A stretch of DNA of 64,000 bases, from NCBI GenBank assembly GCA_964553135.1, contig CAZKJL010000001.1:372001-436000 (forward strand), written 5' to 3'. Position numbers and translations under genes: made by a program. The DNA comes from CAZKJL01 sp964553135. GTDB taxonomy: Bacteria; Patescibacteriota; Gracilibacteria; Peribacterales; Peribacteraceae. Of this stretch, positions 33,584 to 41,557 are shown piece after piece; position 1 is the stretch's first letter; the number at the start of each line of letters is the position of its first letter. Under the pieces are notes generated by a model that worked only from the letters and a program-made list of their open reading frames with translations, was not told the origin of the DNA and made no database searches.

Positions 33584-34510
33584 TTACTCCGTGAACGGCG
33601 TGACGACGTTCAGCGTGCAGGCGTTGGAACAATCGTCGTTGTCGATGGTGTTGCCGTCATCACACTGCTCGGTTCCATTGATGGAGCCGTTGCCGCACAG
33701 CTTCGTACAAAGCATGGCGGGCATGGGGCACGTGTAGCCCGCTTCGATTTGGCACGAAGAGGAGCAGCCGTCCGACGAGGCGAAGTTGCTGTCATCACAC
33801 TGCTCGCCGCTGGTCACCTGACCGTCTCCGCATACCGAGAGCGTGGGGTGAATGCTCATCCGAGCGCCGCCCGTCTCGTTCACGATGACCGCGTACATGG
33901 CGTTCTGTTCCAGCGTGATTCCGCCCGAGGTGCCATCCGTGGGTTTGAACGTCATGCCTTTTGCCGTCTCGAACGCCGTGATGGCGTTGCCGTGCGTCGA
34001 TTCCAAGAGGCGGGCGCGAGCCGATGCGCCGAAACCGGCCGACTGGTAGCGCGTCAAGAATGACGGAGCGGTCTTGTTGGCGGTTTCGTAGGAACCGTTG
34101 CCGTCGGAATACTTGTAGAGGTAGTAGTCCACGCCCGCGGAGTTGTCCGTGAGTTTGCGCATGGCGTTATCGAACGCGGTGGTCGTGATGTTGCCGCCGA
34201 ACGGAGGGTTGGCGGTGGTTTTCACGAGGTAGAGCTTGTCGGTTTGAAGCGTGTCATTGTCGGTCATTTCGAAGACCACCTTGTAGATGTCGATGCCGTT
34301 CTTCTTTCCGAGAAGCACCGATCCCTGCACATCCGCGGACTGTCCGTCCAAGAAGGGGATGGGGACTCCTTCGAATTCCATTTCGTAGGTCTTGGGCGTT
34401 TGCGTCCATACGTAGAACGCGCCGGCTGCGAGAAGAATCGCGATGACCGCGATGATCTGCTTACGGTGCGAAACGGGAGCCGCAATCGGCGTCATGGGAA
34501 CGGTATCCAT
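33584..34510 (-). CDS. Membrane-anchored protein with two DUF4215 cysteine-rich repeats
   Basis: 308 residues. N-terminal anchor (IIAVIAILLAAGAFYVW, about 18-35), a central extracytoplasmic domain without recognised family, and two C-terminal Myxococcus-type disulfide repeats: CGDGQVTSGEQCDDSN followed by DGCSSSCQ, and CGNGSINGTEQCDDGN followed by DDCSNAC. Such repeats are typical of secreted, disulfide-rich surface proteins. A good promoter (34571-34543) drives it and a terminator closes it, so it is a single-gene unit. The leader carries a small hairpin GAAAGGAA/TTCCTTTC. Confidence 0.85.
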   Translation of the reverse strand: MDTVPMTPIAAPVSHRKQIIAVIAILLAAGAFYVWTQTPKTYEMEFEGVPIPFLDGQSADVQGSVLLGKKNGIDIYKVVFEMTDNDTLQTDKLYLVKTTANPPFGGNITTTAFDNAMRKLTDNSAGVDYYLYKYSDGNGSYETANKTAPSFLTRYQSAGFGASARARLLESTHGNAITAFETAKGMTFKPTDGTSGGITLEQNAMYAVIVNETGGARMSIHPTLSVCGDGQVTSGEQCDDSNFASSDGCSSSCQIEAGYTCPMPAMLCTKLCGNGSINGTEQCDDGNTIDNDDCSNACTLNVVTPFTE

Positions 34511-34542
34511 AGGATGTTTGTGTGAAAGGAATGTTCCTTTCC

Positions 34543-34571
34543 ATTATACCATATTTTGGCGCTTCACTCAA
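34543..34571 (-). promoter_or_regulatory. Promoter of the DUF4215 protein gene
   Basis: On the minus strand TTGAGT (34571-34566), 17 nt, TATAAT (34548-34543). The 30-nt leader holds an 8-bp hairpin GAAAGGAA/TTCCTTTC. Confidence 0.75.
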
Positions 34572-34691
34572 TTCTGCGCAGAGGGCTTTCAGGGGCTTCC
34601 GGAGTGCACATCGTCACATCCTCTTGCGGTAATTTCGCGTCACGCCTTTATTTCATCGACATTCACCCCCGCATTGCTACGCTCGTACCTA

Positions 34692-35960
34692 ATGCAGAAA
34701 CCCGGAGGTCCCGACGGACCAAAAGGCGTTCCTCATCGCGCCAAAGATCCTGCGGCACGTTGGGCCGATGCCGCTCCGAAGCCAGAGAACTATGTGCCAC
34801 CGACGCCGACCGTCATGGACGAGATGCTCGCCGGTTTGAAGAGCCCGGCCGACGTTGCCGACGGCATCGTCGATGCCGCGTACGGTCCGCTCAAGCAATA
34901 TTGTTCGTTGCCCCAAGGATTCGCTTCCCGTGAGTTGGGATACGATTTTCGGAGGATCCAAGACATGTCGCCCGAACAGTTGGATGAACTCAGCTCCAAC
35001 CCTCCGTCGGTCATCATCGATCCCAAGGCACCCCAAGTGGAAGCGGTGGAACTGATGCAAAAATTTCTCCGCGGCGATGGCGATGTGTGCGAGGCATCCG
35101 ATCCGTTCCAACCCAGATTCGGCGCCAACTTCCGCGGCAAACCCGGGTGTGGCAAGACGCACATCATGTCCGCGTTCGCACGGAATTTGAAAGAGATGCT
35201 CGACGGCAAGCTCGGCGGATACAGGACCATGGTCGCCCAGTTCGTCAGTCGCGAGTACGTGGCGTATCAAGTGGCGCTTTCCAAAACGGGCAATGCGGAT
35301 GTGGAGGGCAGCAGCGTATGGCAGATCGACGGTGATCTCGGTGACGTGACTCCCGATGATGCCAAAGCGGGTATCGGTGAGCGTAAATCACTCCTGTCCC
35401 TTGCCATGGCCCAAAAAGGGAAAGGGGAGGGAGAGGTAAAGGAAACGAAAGCACCCGGTGTTGTTTTTCAGGCCAAGCTTGCGCAGTTTCAAGCGAGTCT
35501 CGCCAGAATGCAGTATCAGCCGCCGGACCTACTCTATTTGGACTTCGAAAGCCTGTGGGAGCTGTGTCGCGAAGGTGCCACGACGCGTGCTGCCGCACTC
35601 GACGCCATCATTCGAGCCAAGGTTCTGTTCTTGGATGACGTTCATCCCAAGGGCGATATCGAACGCACGCAAATCGTGCTGCATGTCATCGAAGGTCGGT
35701 ATGCCGCCGGGCGTTTCGGCACCTTCATGACGACGAACCTCACGAATGAAGAAATCGCTGGTAAAGATGAGACGCATATTGCCGAACGTCTGCAGAGTCG
35801 ATGCAATGAAATGTTCTACGAAGTCGATTTCAAAGATTGCATCGATTGGCGCACCGAGGTGAGGCAGCGCCGGATCAAGATCGTCCGTGACGACCTTCAG
35901 CAAAGAGTGACGGGTCTGATGGCGCCGCATCTCGATCATCCGGCCGATCAGACATCATGA
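34692..35960 (+). CDS. IstB/DnaC-like AAA+ ATPase
   Basis: 422 residues. Walker A FRGKPGCGKTHIM (about residues 150-162), Walker B VLFLDDVHPKGD (about 314-325) and a sensor-like TFMTTNLTNEEIA. The architecture, with a 140-residue N-terminal region and a long charged insertion between the Walker motifs, resembles DnaC/IstB helicase loaders or ZapE-like ATPases; no transposase is next to it. TACGCT (34678-34683) ends 8 nt before ATG 34692; an upstream in-frame extension to 34443 overlaps the divergent gene. The last seven codons lie inside direct-repeat copy A. Confidence 0.82.
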   Translation: MQKPGGPDGPKGVPHRAKDPAARWADAAPKPENYVPPTPTVMDEMLAGLKSPADVADGIVDAAYGPLKQYCSLPQGFASRELGYDFRRIQDMSPEQLDELSSNPPSVIIDPKAPQVEAVELMQKFLRGDGDVCEASDPFQPRFGANFRGKPGCGKTHIMSAFARNLKEMLDGKLGGYRTMVAQFVSREYVAYQVALSKTGNADVEGSSVWQIDGDLGDVTPDDAKAGIGERKSLLSLAMAQKGKGEGEVKETKAPGVVFQAKLAQFQASLARMQYQPPDLLYLDFESLWELCREGATTRAAALDAIIRAKVLFLDDVHPKGDIERTQIVLHVIEGRYAAGRFGTFMTTNLTNEEIAGKDETHIAERLQSRCNEMFYEVDFKDCIDWRTEVRQRRIKIVRDDLQQRVTGLMAPHLDHPADQTS

Positions 35961-35998
35961 AACACCGCCCCATCGGAAACCGAAGGAGCGGTGCATGA
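35939..35998. repeat. 60-bp direct repeat, copy A
   Basis: Perfect 60-bp match to 37528-37587. It contains a long hairpin (CACCGC...GCGGTG arms with inner TCGG/CCGA) that reads as a terminator on the minus strand. Here it overlaps the end of the AAA+ gene, which takes its last codons and stop from it. Confidence 0.95.
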
Positions 35999-36070
35999 TG
36001 GCAAGCACCAGGAAAGCCCGTACATTTTGTTATTTCATTGGCAGTTTTCCACTGAGCAGGCGTTCTTTTG

Positions 36071-37357
36071 TTACTTAGTTTGATTTTCAGGCTCTTTAGG
36101 CAGTCTGAAACTGTAGGAATATGGTTTAGACGCGACATCGGTGACGTAAGCACGTCTTGGTTCTTTGGGGAATTGATAGGCTCTGAAACTGGGATAACTG
36201 TATCTACCATCGTGCTCCAAAAAGTGAGCTTGAACCCCTCTGACACCCGGGAGGAGCATAGAATTATATTGTGTCCTATTACCAAATCTCATGCCAATGG
36301 AGGCTTGGGCAAAATTGTAGGTTGTCGGTACGGCGCCTACAGCGATTGCAAGCTCGACCACCTCTTCGTCGGTGAGCGGATCCGAGGTGAAACTATCGAT
36401 AGATATGTCAAATGTTCCATCGGGATTTTTCACTGCTTTCATGCTGACAGTAAATTTCGGTCTCATTCCCAATGATCTCACAAGCTCCTCGTCCTGAGTT
36501 CTTTCTTCCGCAGTTGCAGGATGGCCGCGCCCGGCAACTTCGGGCACTATCTGAGCCAAGGCAAAATTTCGAAAACCGAAATGCTTTTCGAATTTGCCAT
36601 CAAACTTTTCCGTAAGTTCTAAAAAACTATTACGGGTTTCTGATTGATATATTTTCATATGTTGGTCAAACAAATTCTTCATTATTCCATCGTGACGTTT
36701 TAAAGCATCAAGAAATGCATCTTCGTGCTTTTTGCCGATTTCTACCAATTGGTCCGATAAATAATTGCGCGCGCCTTTAATCTCTTCTGCTCTCTCCCGG
36801 GCTAAGTCTCTCGTTTGTTCCATATCTTTCAACAAACTACCAGCAGCGCGTGCTTTTTCTGAGAACTCTGCTTCAGCCCCTTTCATCCTGGCTTTCGCTA
36901 ACCAAGATACCCATAGCGCTCTATCAACTTGAGCTCTCATTCTTTCAAGTTCAGCTTCGACCCGTTCACTTGTTCGATCTTTTTTGAGCTCATCAATCTG
37001 AGTTTGCAGTCTAGCGATTTCATCCTGCGATTGCTTTACCTTGAGCGCACCGCCGACGGTGACAACTGCACCAAGCAAGAAGGCACCGAAGGCTAGCCTC
37101 CTTCGTGTTGAACCAGCTAGTCGAGTGACCGTAGCCTCAGGAGTTTGAGGAGCCTCTTGCCCGGAATCTTTCACAGCAACTGTCGTTGGAAAACTTTCTG
37201 TCGCTAATCTTATCTCTTTTGGCAAACCCGTCCTCTCGTCAAGAATGACTGGCCCATCCCAAACTTGATCAGTGCCGTCTTCAGTGATGATTGTTGCGTC
37301 CGGGAAGCGCTCTTCGCCACGGCTTGAAGCGCCCGGCGTCGGATTTACTTGGTTCAT
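36071..37357 (-). CDS. AT-rich membrane-anchored coiled-coil protein, possibly acquired
   Basis: 428 residues. A polar N-terminus, a single membrane helix (about 89-107, AFGAFLLGAVVTVGGAL), a long coiled coil (about 108-270, rich in Glu/Lys/Arg/Gln), then a globular C-terminal domain (PKFTVSMKAVKNPDGTFDISI ... VGAVPTTYNFAQASIG). No family recognised. It is visibly more A/T-rich than its neighbours and lies between two copies of a 60-bp direct repeat. Promoter: TTGACA (37394-37389), 17 nt, TAATAT (37371-37366), then 8 nt to ATG; a CTGAGAA/TTCTCAG hairpin sits just upstream. Confidence 0.75.
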   Translation of the reverse strand: MNQVNPTPGASSRGEERFPDATIITEDGTDQVWDGPVILDERTGLPKEIRLATESFPTTVAVKDSGQEAPQTPEATVTRLAGSTRRRLAFGAFLLGAVVTVGGALKVKQSQDEIARLQTQIDELKKDRTSERVEAELERMRAQVDRALWVSWLAKARMKGAEAEFSEKARAAGSLLKDMEQTRDLARERAEEIKGARNYLSDQLVEIGKKHEDAFLDALKRHDGIMKNLFDQHMKIYQSETRNSFLELTEKFDGKFEKHFGFRNFALAQIVPEVAGRGHPATAEERTQDEELVRSLGMRPKFTVSMKAVKNPDGTFDISIDSFTSDPLTDEEVVELAIAVGAVPTTYNFAQASIGMRFGNRTQYNSMLLPGVRGVQAHFLEHDGRYSYPSFRAYQFPKEPRRAYVTDVASKPYSYSFRLPKEPENQTK

Positions 37358-37527
37358 ACGAAGTAATATTAAAAAATATTTTCCTAAATGTCAATATTCT
37401 CTGAGAATGGTTCTCAGGCGTCTGTAAGTCAGGTTTTCAATATTCCCTCTCGTCACTGTATCGCTGTATTCCAAGCCGCTTCGCGGAGTGCGCGAAATCT
37501 TGTTGTCCTTTACGACGCATCCATCCT

Positions 37528-37587
37528 CCGGCCGATCAGACATCATGAAACACCGCCCCATCGGAAACCGAAGGAGCGGTGCATGAC
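37528..37587 (-). terminator. 60-bp direct repeat, copy B, with terminator hairpin
   Basis: Second copy of the repeat, 7 nt after the stop of the minus-strand secreted-protein gene. Read on the minus strand: CACCGCTCC, TCGG, loop TTT, CCGA, GGGGCGGTG, then TTTC. This is probably the ancestral position, because the hairpin is a sensible terminator here. Confidence 0.8.
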
Positions 37588-37593
37588 GTACGA

Positions 37594-38247
37594 CTATTTG
37601 CCGATTTTGATGACGCGTGAGTAGCAGTAGGCGTGATACTCGTTTCCGAATTTCAGAACGCCCGCACCGTCTTTTGCCGGGATGGAGTAGCCGCTCAAAG
37701 CATCGCTTTCCACCTTGAGGGTGTTTGCCGGACATTTCAGTTCCGCGGTGAGCCCGTCGGACTTGGTGACGCATGTCGCGCCGCCCCACGTGTTTTTCGT
37801 GTCGCAGGTCCATTTGGACGTGTCCATATTGCGTCGGATTTGGCTGTGAGCCACGAGAAGGCCGCCGATGGTCTCGCACTTCCACGACGTTCCGTCGAAG
37901 CGCAGCGCTTGATCGGCTCCGTCACACTTGGGAGGGAGGAATGAAGAAAGCGTTTTGCAGGCCCACTTCTTGGCCTTGCTGTCCCACAGCAGGACGTTGT
38001 CGGCATTCGTGCCTCCGCAGTAGGGCAACTCGGAGACGGCCATCGAATTCACGCTCGTGTTCGCCGGAACCGAGAAGCTCTTCGACGAAGAGGATGAAGA
38101 GACGGAGCTCTTCGAGCTCGAGGATGACGTCGTCGTACGGACGGCGGTGCCACGCACTTCGGCGTGAACGGCGGTTGCCGCGAACAGTGCGGTACAGACG
38201 GCCGCTGCCGTCGCGATTCGATAAAACGAGGGAGAGAGGGTGTGCAT
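37594..38247 (-). CDS. Secreted Ser-rich, Trp/Cys-motif protein
   Basis: 217 residues. Sec signal peptide (IATAAAVCTALFAATAVHA), a Ser-rich low-complexity segment (about 30-60), then a domain with LLWDSKAKKWACKTL, RFDGTSWKCET and SKWTCDTKNTW, i.e. repeated W-x-C units likely paired by disulfides. Function unknown; probably cell-surface. ATG 38247 is preferred to 38286 since CATACT ends 8 nt before it and the signal peptide starts there. The terminator within direct-repeat copy B follows. Confidence 0.78.
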   Translation of the reverse strand: MHTLSPSFYRIATAAAVCTALFAATAVHAEVRGTAVRTTTSSSSSKSSVSSSSSSKSFSVPANTSVNSMAVSELPYCGGTNADNVLLWDSKAKKWACKTLSSFLPPKCDGADQALRFDGTSWKCETIGGLLVAHSQIRRNMDTSKWTCDTKNTWGGATCVTKSDGLTAELKCPANTLKVESDALSGYSIPAKDGAGVLKFGNEYHAYCYSRVIKIGK

Positions 38248-38312
38248 AGAACGAAAGTATGCGGTGAAACATTCGCAAAAATACATTGCGAACGTTGAAT
38301 AAAGATGATGGT

Positions 38313-38382
38313 AGCCCCACGGGGAATCGAACCCCGCTTTCCTGGATGAGAACCAAGTGTCCTAGCCGATAGACGATGGGGC
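38313..38382 (-). tRNA. tRNA-Glu(CTC)
   Basis: On the minus strand: acceptor GCCCCAT/GTGGGGC, D-arm around TCTATCGGCTAGGA, anticodon stem CTTGG/CCAGG with loop TTCTCAT (anticodon CTC), and T-arm GCGGG-GTTCGATT-CCCCG type. CCA is not encoded. It is about 70 nt without CCA. Confidence 0.93.
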
Positions 38383-38476
38383 CATGCGCGCTTTGCGCGA
38401 GTTTTGAAGTGAAAAGTGGAAAGTTTAAAAAAGTAAAACTTGGACGCTCACTTTTGCGCGTCTGCTTCAGAGCTTG

Positions 38477-38511
38477 TCAATTCTCAATTATCGATTCCCA
38501 ATTGTCAATTC
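38477..38511. repeat. Five tandem 7-nt units (TCAATTC family)
   Basis: TCAATTC, TCAATTA, TCGATTC, CCAATTG, TCAATTC in perfect register. The same 7-nt unit recurs at 46.42-46.50 kb. The last units overlap the -35 of the next promoter. Confidence 0.8.
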
Positions 38512-38530
38512 TGGTCTTTGGCCCGACAAT
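38502..38530 (+). promoter_or_regulatory. Promoter of the baeRF-like gene
   Basis: TTGTCA (38502-38507), 17 nt, GACAAT (38525-38530). The leader before ATG 38561 is pyrimidine-rich with no Shine-Dalgarno. Confidence 0.6.
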
Positions 38531-38560
38531 GTCGCCACTTTCGTTTCCCCACACCTTTTC

Positions 38561-39079
38561 ATGTCATCCATCCGCCTGCCCGACGCAATGCCCGAAATCA
38601 GCAAGCCCACGCTGCTTGTCGTGTGTGATACGCACCACTCCCGCCTCATCAACCTGGGCGGCCACAGCGTCACGGAGAACGCGATCGTGGCATCCAAGGA
38701 GCACGAGTACACCGAGAGGCAGAGCAGCAAGCCCTCCGGCAAAGGCGGGGGAGCCATGGTCGGCATCGGCGAAACGGATCAGGTGGAGAGCAACCGTCTC
38801 AAGTCGTTCGCCAACACTCTCGTCAAGCAACTGGAGACCTCCGTGCGCGATCAGAAGATCGAGGAGCTCCACATCTCGGCTCCCGGCAAATTCCTCTCCG
38901 TTCTCAAGGATCATCTCACGCCGGCTCTCACGAAGGTCCTCAAGCAGACGCTCGACGGCATCTACGTGAAAGAGCACGCGCTGGAACTCATCGCACGCTT
39001 CCGCCCCGATCTCAAGAAGGCCGTGGCTGAACTCCGTGCACAAGAGAACTACAGCCCCAAGAATCACCTTCCGAAATAG
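38561..39079 (+). CDS. Host_attach/baeRF-like protein
   Basis: 172 residues. Matches in pattern the bacterial archaeo-eukaryotic-release-factor-like (Host_attach) family: LLVVCDTHHSRLINLGG, IEELHISAPGKFLSVLKDHL, and LKQTLDGIYVKEHALELIA. Such proteins are proposed to act at the ribosome, though biochemical roles are unclear. The start could be ATG 38561 or 38588; the first fits the promoter at 38502. VIT-type transporter gene follows but has its own promoter. Confidence 0.7.
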   Translation: MSSIRLPDAMPEISKPTLLVVCDTHHSRLINLGGHSVTENAIVASKEHEYTERQSSKPSGKGGGAMVGIGETDQVESNRLKSFANTLVKQLETSVRDQKIEELHISAPGKFLSVLKDHLTPALTKVLKQTLDGIYVKEHALELIARFRPDLKKAVAELRAQENYSPKNHLPK

Positions 39080-39112
39080 GGCGGGTTCTCGGAAGAGGAG
39101 TACAATCGGCGC

Positions 39113-39862
39113 ATGTTTGACCGAACCGACATCAAGCGTGCGCTCGCCGATCATCGCAAGGATGAGCCCCACGGCAGCCAACTGGGCGCGTACATTCACG
39201 ACATCGTCTACGGAGCCAACGATGGCATCGTGACCACCTTCGCCGTCGTTTCGGGCGTTGCGGGAGCCGATCTTGCGCCGTACGTGGTGATCATTTTGGG
39301 CTTCGCGAACGTGCTTGCCGACGGCCTTTCCATGGGACTCGGCAACTACCTTTCCAGCAAGTCCCGCAACGACAACTACCAACGCGTGCTCAAGGAAGAG
39401 CTGAAAGAAATCGAAGAGATCCCCGACGTGGAACGTGAGGAAATTCGTGAAATCTTCGAAGCGAAAGGATTCATGGGTGAAGATTTGGAGCGTGTCACGG
39501 CCGTCATCACCTCGGACAAGAAGGTGTGGGCGGACACGATGATGCGCGAAGAGCACGGTCTCTCCGAAGAAGAAGACGGCAAGCCGTGGATCCACGCCGT
39601 CATGACGTTCTCGGCGTTCGTCCTCTTCGGCAGCATTCCCATCGCGCCGTACATTCTCCCCATCGCCGCAGAATCACGCTTCTTGGTGACGGTCGTATCC
39701 GCGGGCGTCGCCTTGCTTCTCGTCGGACTTCTTCGCAGTTGGGTCACGCGTGAGAGACTCATCCGCGGACCTTTGGAAATCCTCAGCGTGGGGGCCGTCT
39801 GTGCGTTTGCGGCCTATTACGTGGGCGCGGCGCTGAAGGGCTTTGCGGGAGGAGCGCTCTAA
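39113..39862 (+). CDS. VIT1/CCC1-family iron/manganese transporter
   Basis: 249 residues. Begins with the family segment IHDIVYGANDGIVTTFAVVSG, then GFANVLADGLSMGLGNYLSSKS, a cytosolic metal-binding loop rich in Glu (EELKEIEEIPDVEREEI), and three C-terminal membrane helices. Transports Fe2+ or Mn2+ out of the cytosol. TACAAT (39101-39106) ends 6 nt before the ATG, a clear leaderless promoter. Likely a metal-detoxification single-gene unit. Confidence 0.93.
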   Translation: MFDRTDIKRALADHRKDEPHGSQLGAYIHDIVYGANDGIVTTFAVVSGVAGADLAPYVVIILGFANVLADGLSMGLGNYLSSKSRNDNYQRVLKEELKEIEEIPDVEREEIREIFEAKGFMGEDLERVTAVITSDKKVWADTMMREEHGLSEEEDGKPWIHAVMTFSAFVLFGSIPIAPYILPIAAESRFLVTVVSAGVALLLVGLLRSWVTRERLIRGPLEILSVGAVCAFAAYYVGAALKGFAGGAL

Positions 39863-40092
39863 ACGTTGGATGGAGGTAAGGAAGGTGAGGAAGGTATGGA
39901 AAGTGAAGCCACATCTGGTGCGAAGAGATGCTAGATTTTAGACCCTGGACGCCGGAGAAATCTGCCTACCGGCAGGAAGGCGCGTGCGCGCCGATACCCC
40001 CCCGCTGCGGCGCGCTCCATCCCTTTGGATGTGGATTCACACGCCCGTAGTTCCTTCTAGTCTTTGCAATCATTGCATTCCTTGCAGTCTTT
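39863..40092. repeat. Intergenic region with a 3' tail fragment of the structured element
   Basis: No gene seen. A purine-rich 9-nt periodic stretch (GGTAAGGAA, GGTGAGGAA, GGTATGGAA) at 39870-39905, hairpins TGCC/GGCA and GGCGCG/CGCGCC, then a segment like the end of copy 4 (TGGATGTGGATTCAC, CCGTAGTTC) and 9-nt units (TTTGCAATC, ATTGCATTC, CTTGCAGTC) at 40010-40092. The hairpins of the full element are missing. Confidence 0.6.
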
Positions 40093-40884
40093 TCAGACCG
40101 CTCTCGCCGGACAAATATCTCTATAGGGACAGTAGCTGCATTTTTCGATGCTCGGTGTGGGCGTAAAGTCTTTTGCTGCGATGCCTGCGGCAAACCTTTC
40201 GATCGTCGTCTTTGCTTGGCTCAGCTGTGATGCGGAACGAGTCGTCGTTTGTTCCACGATCCCTTTCTCACTGATACAAAGAAGCACGAGTGATGCCAGG
40301 GGCTCATTCCATTCTTCCGTGGCCGCAAGGGCGTACACCGAAAGCTGCAGGTCACCGTCCACGCTTTCCTGCGTCCGAGGCAGAGTCGTTTTAAAATCGA
40401 TGACGATGAGTCCCTTCGGCCCGCGCTCGATGCGGTCGAAGCGGCCGTTCAGAACGATCTCGTCCGTCACATGCAACTTGAAGCTCTGCTCCACGCATAC
40501 GACGTCACGTTTCTTTTCGTTCCACCAAGCGAAAAACTGCCGCAGGGCCTCTTCGCCGGCCTTGAATTTTTCATCCATGACAATGCGGTTCTCGTAGCCT
40601 TCCGAGATGAAATTACGGCGCCAGAGCGACAGGAGCGTTTCCATCGTGAGCGGTACGTCGGTGCCATGGTGCACGGGTTCATCGAATGAGAGCGTGAGCT
40701 GTTTCTTGGCATCCGCAGGCTTTTTGCTCAGCTCCAGCTCACCCCAACGTTTGAGGGTGTTATGAATGCTGCTGCCGAAACTCTCGCCCGCCGACATGGC
40801 ACGCGGAATTTTCATCACCGACGCGTACTCATACTGCTTGGGGCAGCGGCGGTAGGTACCGAGTTTGGAGTAGGACAGCGCCAT
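40093..40884 (-). CDS. PD-(D/E)XK nuclease (RecB-family, Fe-S type)
   Basis: 263 residues, PDDEXK_1/Cas4-like. LSYSKLGTYRRCPKQYEY with the first Cys, GSSIHNTLKRW (His), NGRFDRIERGPKGLIVIDFKT (Asp and D-x-K), and CSYCPYRDIC with the remaining Cys of a probable [4Fe-4S] cluster. Likely a DNA repair or recombination nuclease; no CRISPR genes are near, so not Cas4 in context. TAGAAT on this strand ends 6 nt before the ATG (leaderless). Confidence 0.9.
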   Translation of the reverse strand: MALSYSKLGTYRRCPKQYEYASVMKIPRAMSAGESFGSSIHNTLKRWGELELSKKPADAKKQLTLSFDEPVHHGTDVPLTMETLLSLWRRNFISEGYENRIVMDEKFKAGEEALRQFFAWWNEKKRDVVCVEQSFKLHVTDEIVLNGRFDRIERGPKGLIVIDFKTTLPRTQESVDGDLQLSVYALAATEEWNEPLASLVLLCISEKGIVEQTTTRSASQLSQAKTTIERFAAGIAAKDFTPTPSIEKCSYCPYRDICPARAV

Positions 40885-40907
40885 GCGCCCATTCTACTCT
40901 TCTTCGA

Positions 40908-41555
40908 CTATACGGTCGGAGGCGGCGGAGCGGACGGCGGAGCCTGATTGCCGCTTGCGATCTTCTGGACTCCCAAAATGGCAGCGACTGCAACACCGAG
41001 CATGGCCAATTTCTTCAGGAGATATCCGCCGAGTGCCACGATGTTGCTTCCGACGTACTTGAGGCCTTCGCCGATCTTCGAGGCGCCTTTGCTCAGTTGC
41101 CCCGGAACGGCACCGAGGACGCTGAGAATCTTGGGCAGCATCGATACGCCGACGAGCGCTCCGCCGACCGCGACGGCGCTCTTGCCTGCGTCAGGGAGTT
41201 TGTCGTAGGTCGCTCCTTTGACCGCGTTGAACGCTTCGCCCCCGACGCGCACGACTTGCTGCGGCGTGCTTTCCACTTCGTTGCGCAATGCCTCCACTTC
41301 CGCGCGCAGTTGGTCCGTCACGACGGTCGGCTTGGCCTTGATGGAGTCATGCAATTTCTGCAGTCCCGCGAGGACCTGTTGCTTGCTGTCCGCGTCGATG
41401 GCTGCCGAAAGCTGAGTGAGTGCCGTCCTGGGGTCTCCCGTTTCGGCGGCGAGCGCCGCAACGAGTTCCGCTTTCGCGGTGTCCAGACGGTTGCGTGTCG
41501 AGACCGACAACTTGTCGAGAGAGTCCGGGTTACTGGTCGGGGCATTCGGCGGCAT
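40908..41555 (-). CDS. Hypothetical membrane protein, last gene of a four-gene operon
   Basis: 215 residues. A helical N-terminal half (TALTQLSAAIDADSKQQVLAGL ... QLRAEVEALRNEVE), hydrophobic segments around 125-145 and 175-198 (SNIVALGGYLLKKLAMLGVA), and a Pro-rich tail (PPSAPPPPTV). No family recognised. ATG 41555 is 2 nt after the previous stop; the frame extends to 41630 but into that gene. Probably works with its three operon partners. Confidence 0.68.
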   Translation of the reverse strand: MPPNAPTSNPDSLDKLSVSTRNRLDTAKAELVAALAAETGDPRTALTQLSAAIDADSKQQVLAGLQKLHDSIKAKPTVVTDQLRAEVEALRNEVESTPQQVVRVGGEAFNAVKGATYDKLPDAGKSAVAVGGALVGVSMLPKILSVLGAVPGQLSKGASKIGEGLKYVGSNIVALGGYLLKKLAMLGVAVAAILGVQKIASGNQAPPSAPPPPTV

Positions 41556-41557
41556 AA

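Noticed and set aside
34692..35960. IS21-type transposon (IstB next to IstA)
   Set aside because: The ATPase is IstB/DnaC-like, but no transposase, terminal inverted repeats or target duplication lie around it; the nearby 60-bp repeats bracket a different gene.
40045..40092. Possible CRISPR array from short periodic repeats
   Set aside because: Units are 9 nt with no unique spacers and no cas genes nearby; the Cas4-like nuclease at 40093 is a general PD-(D/E)XK protein.
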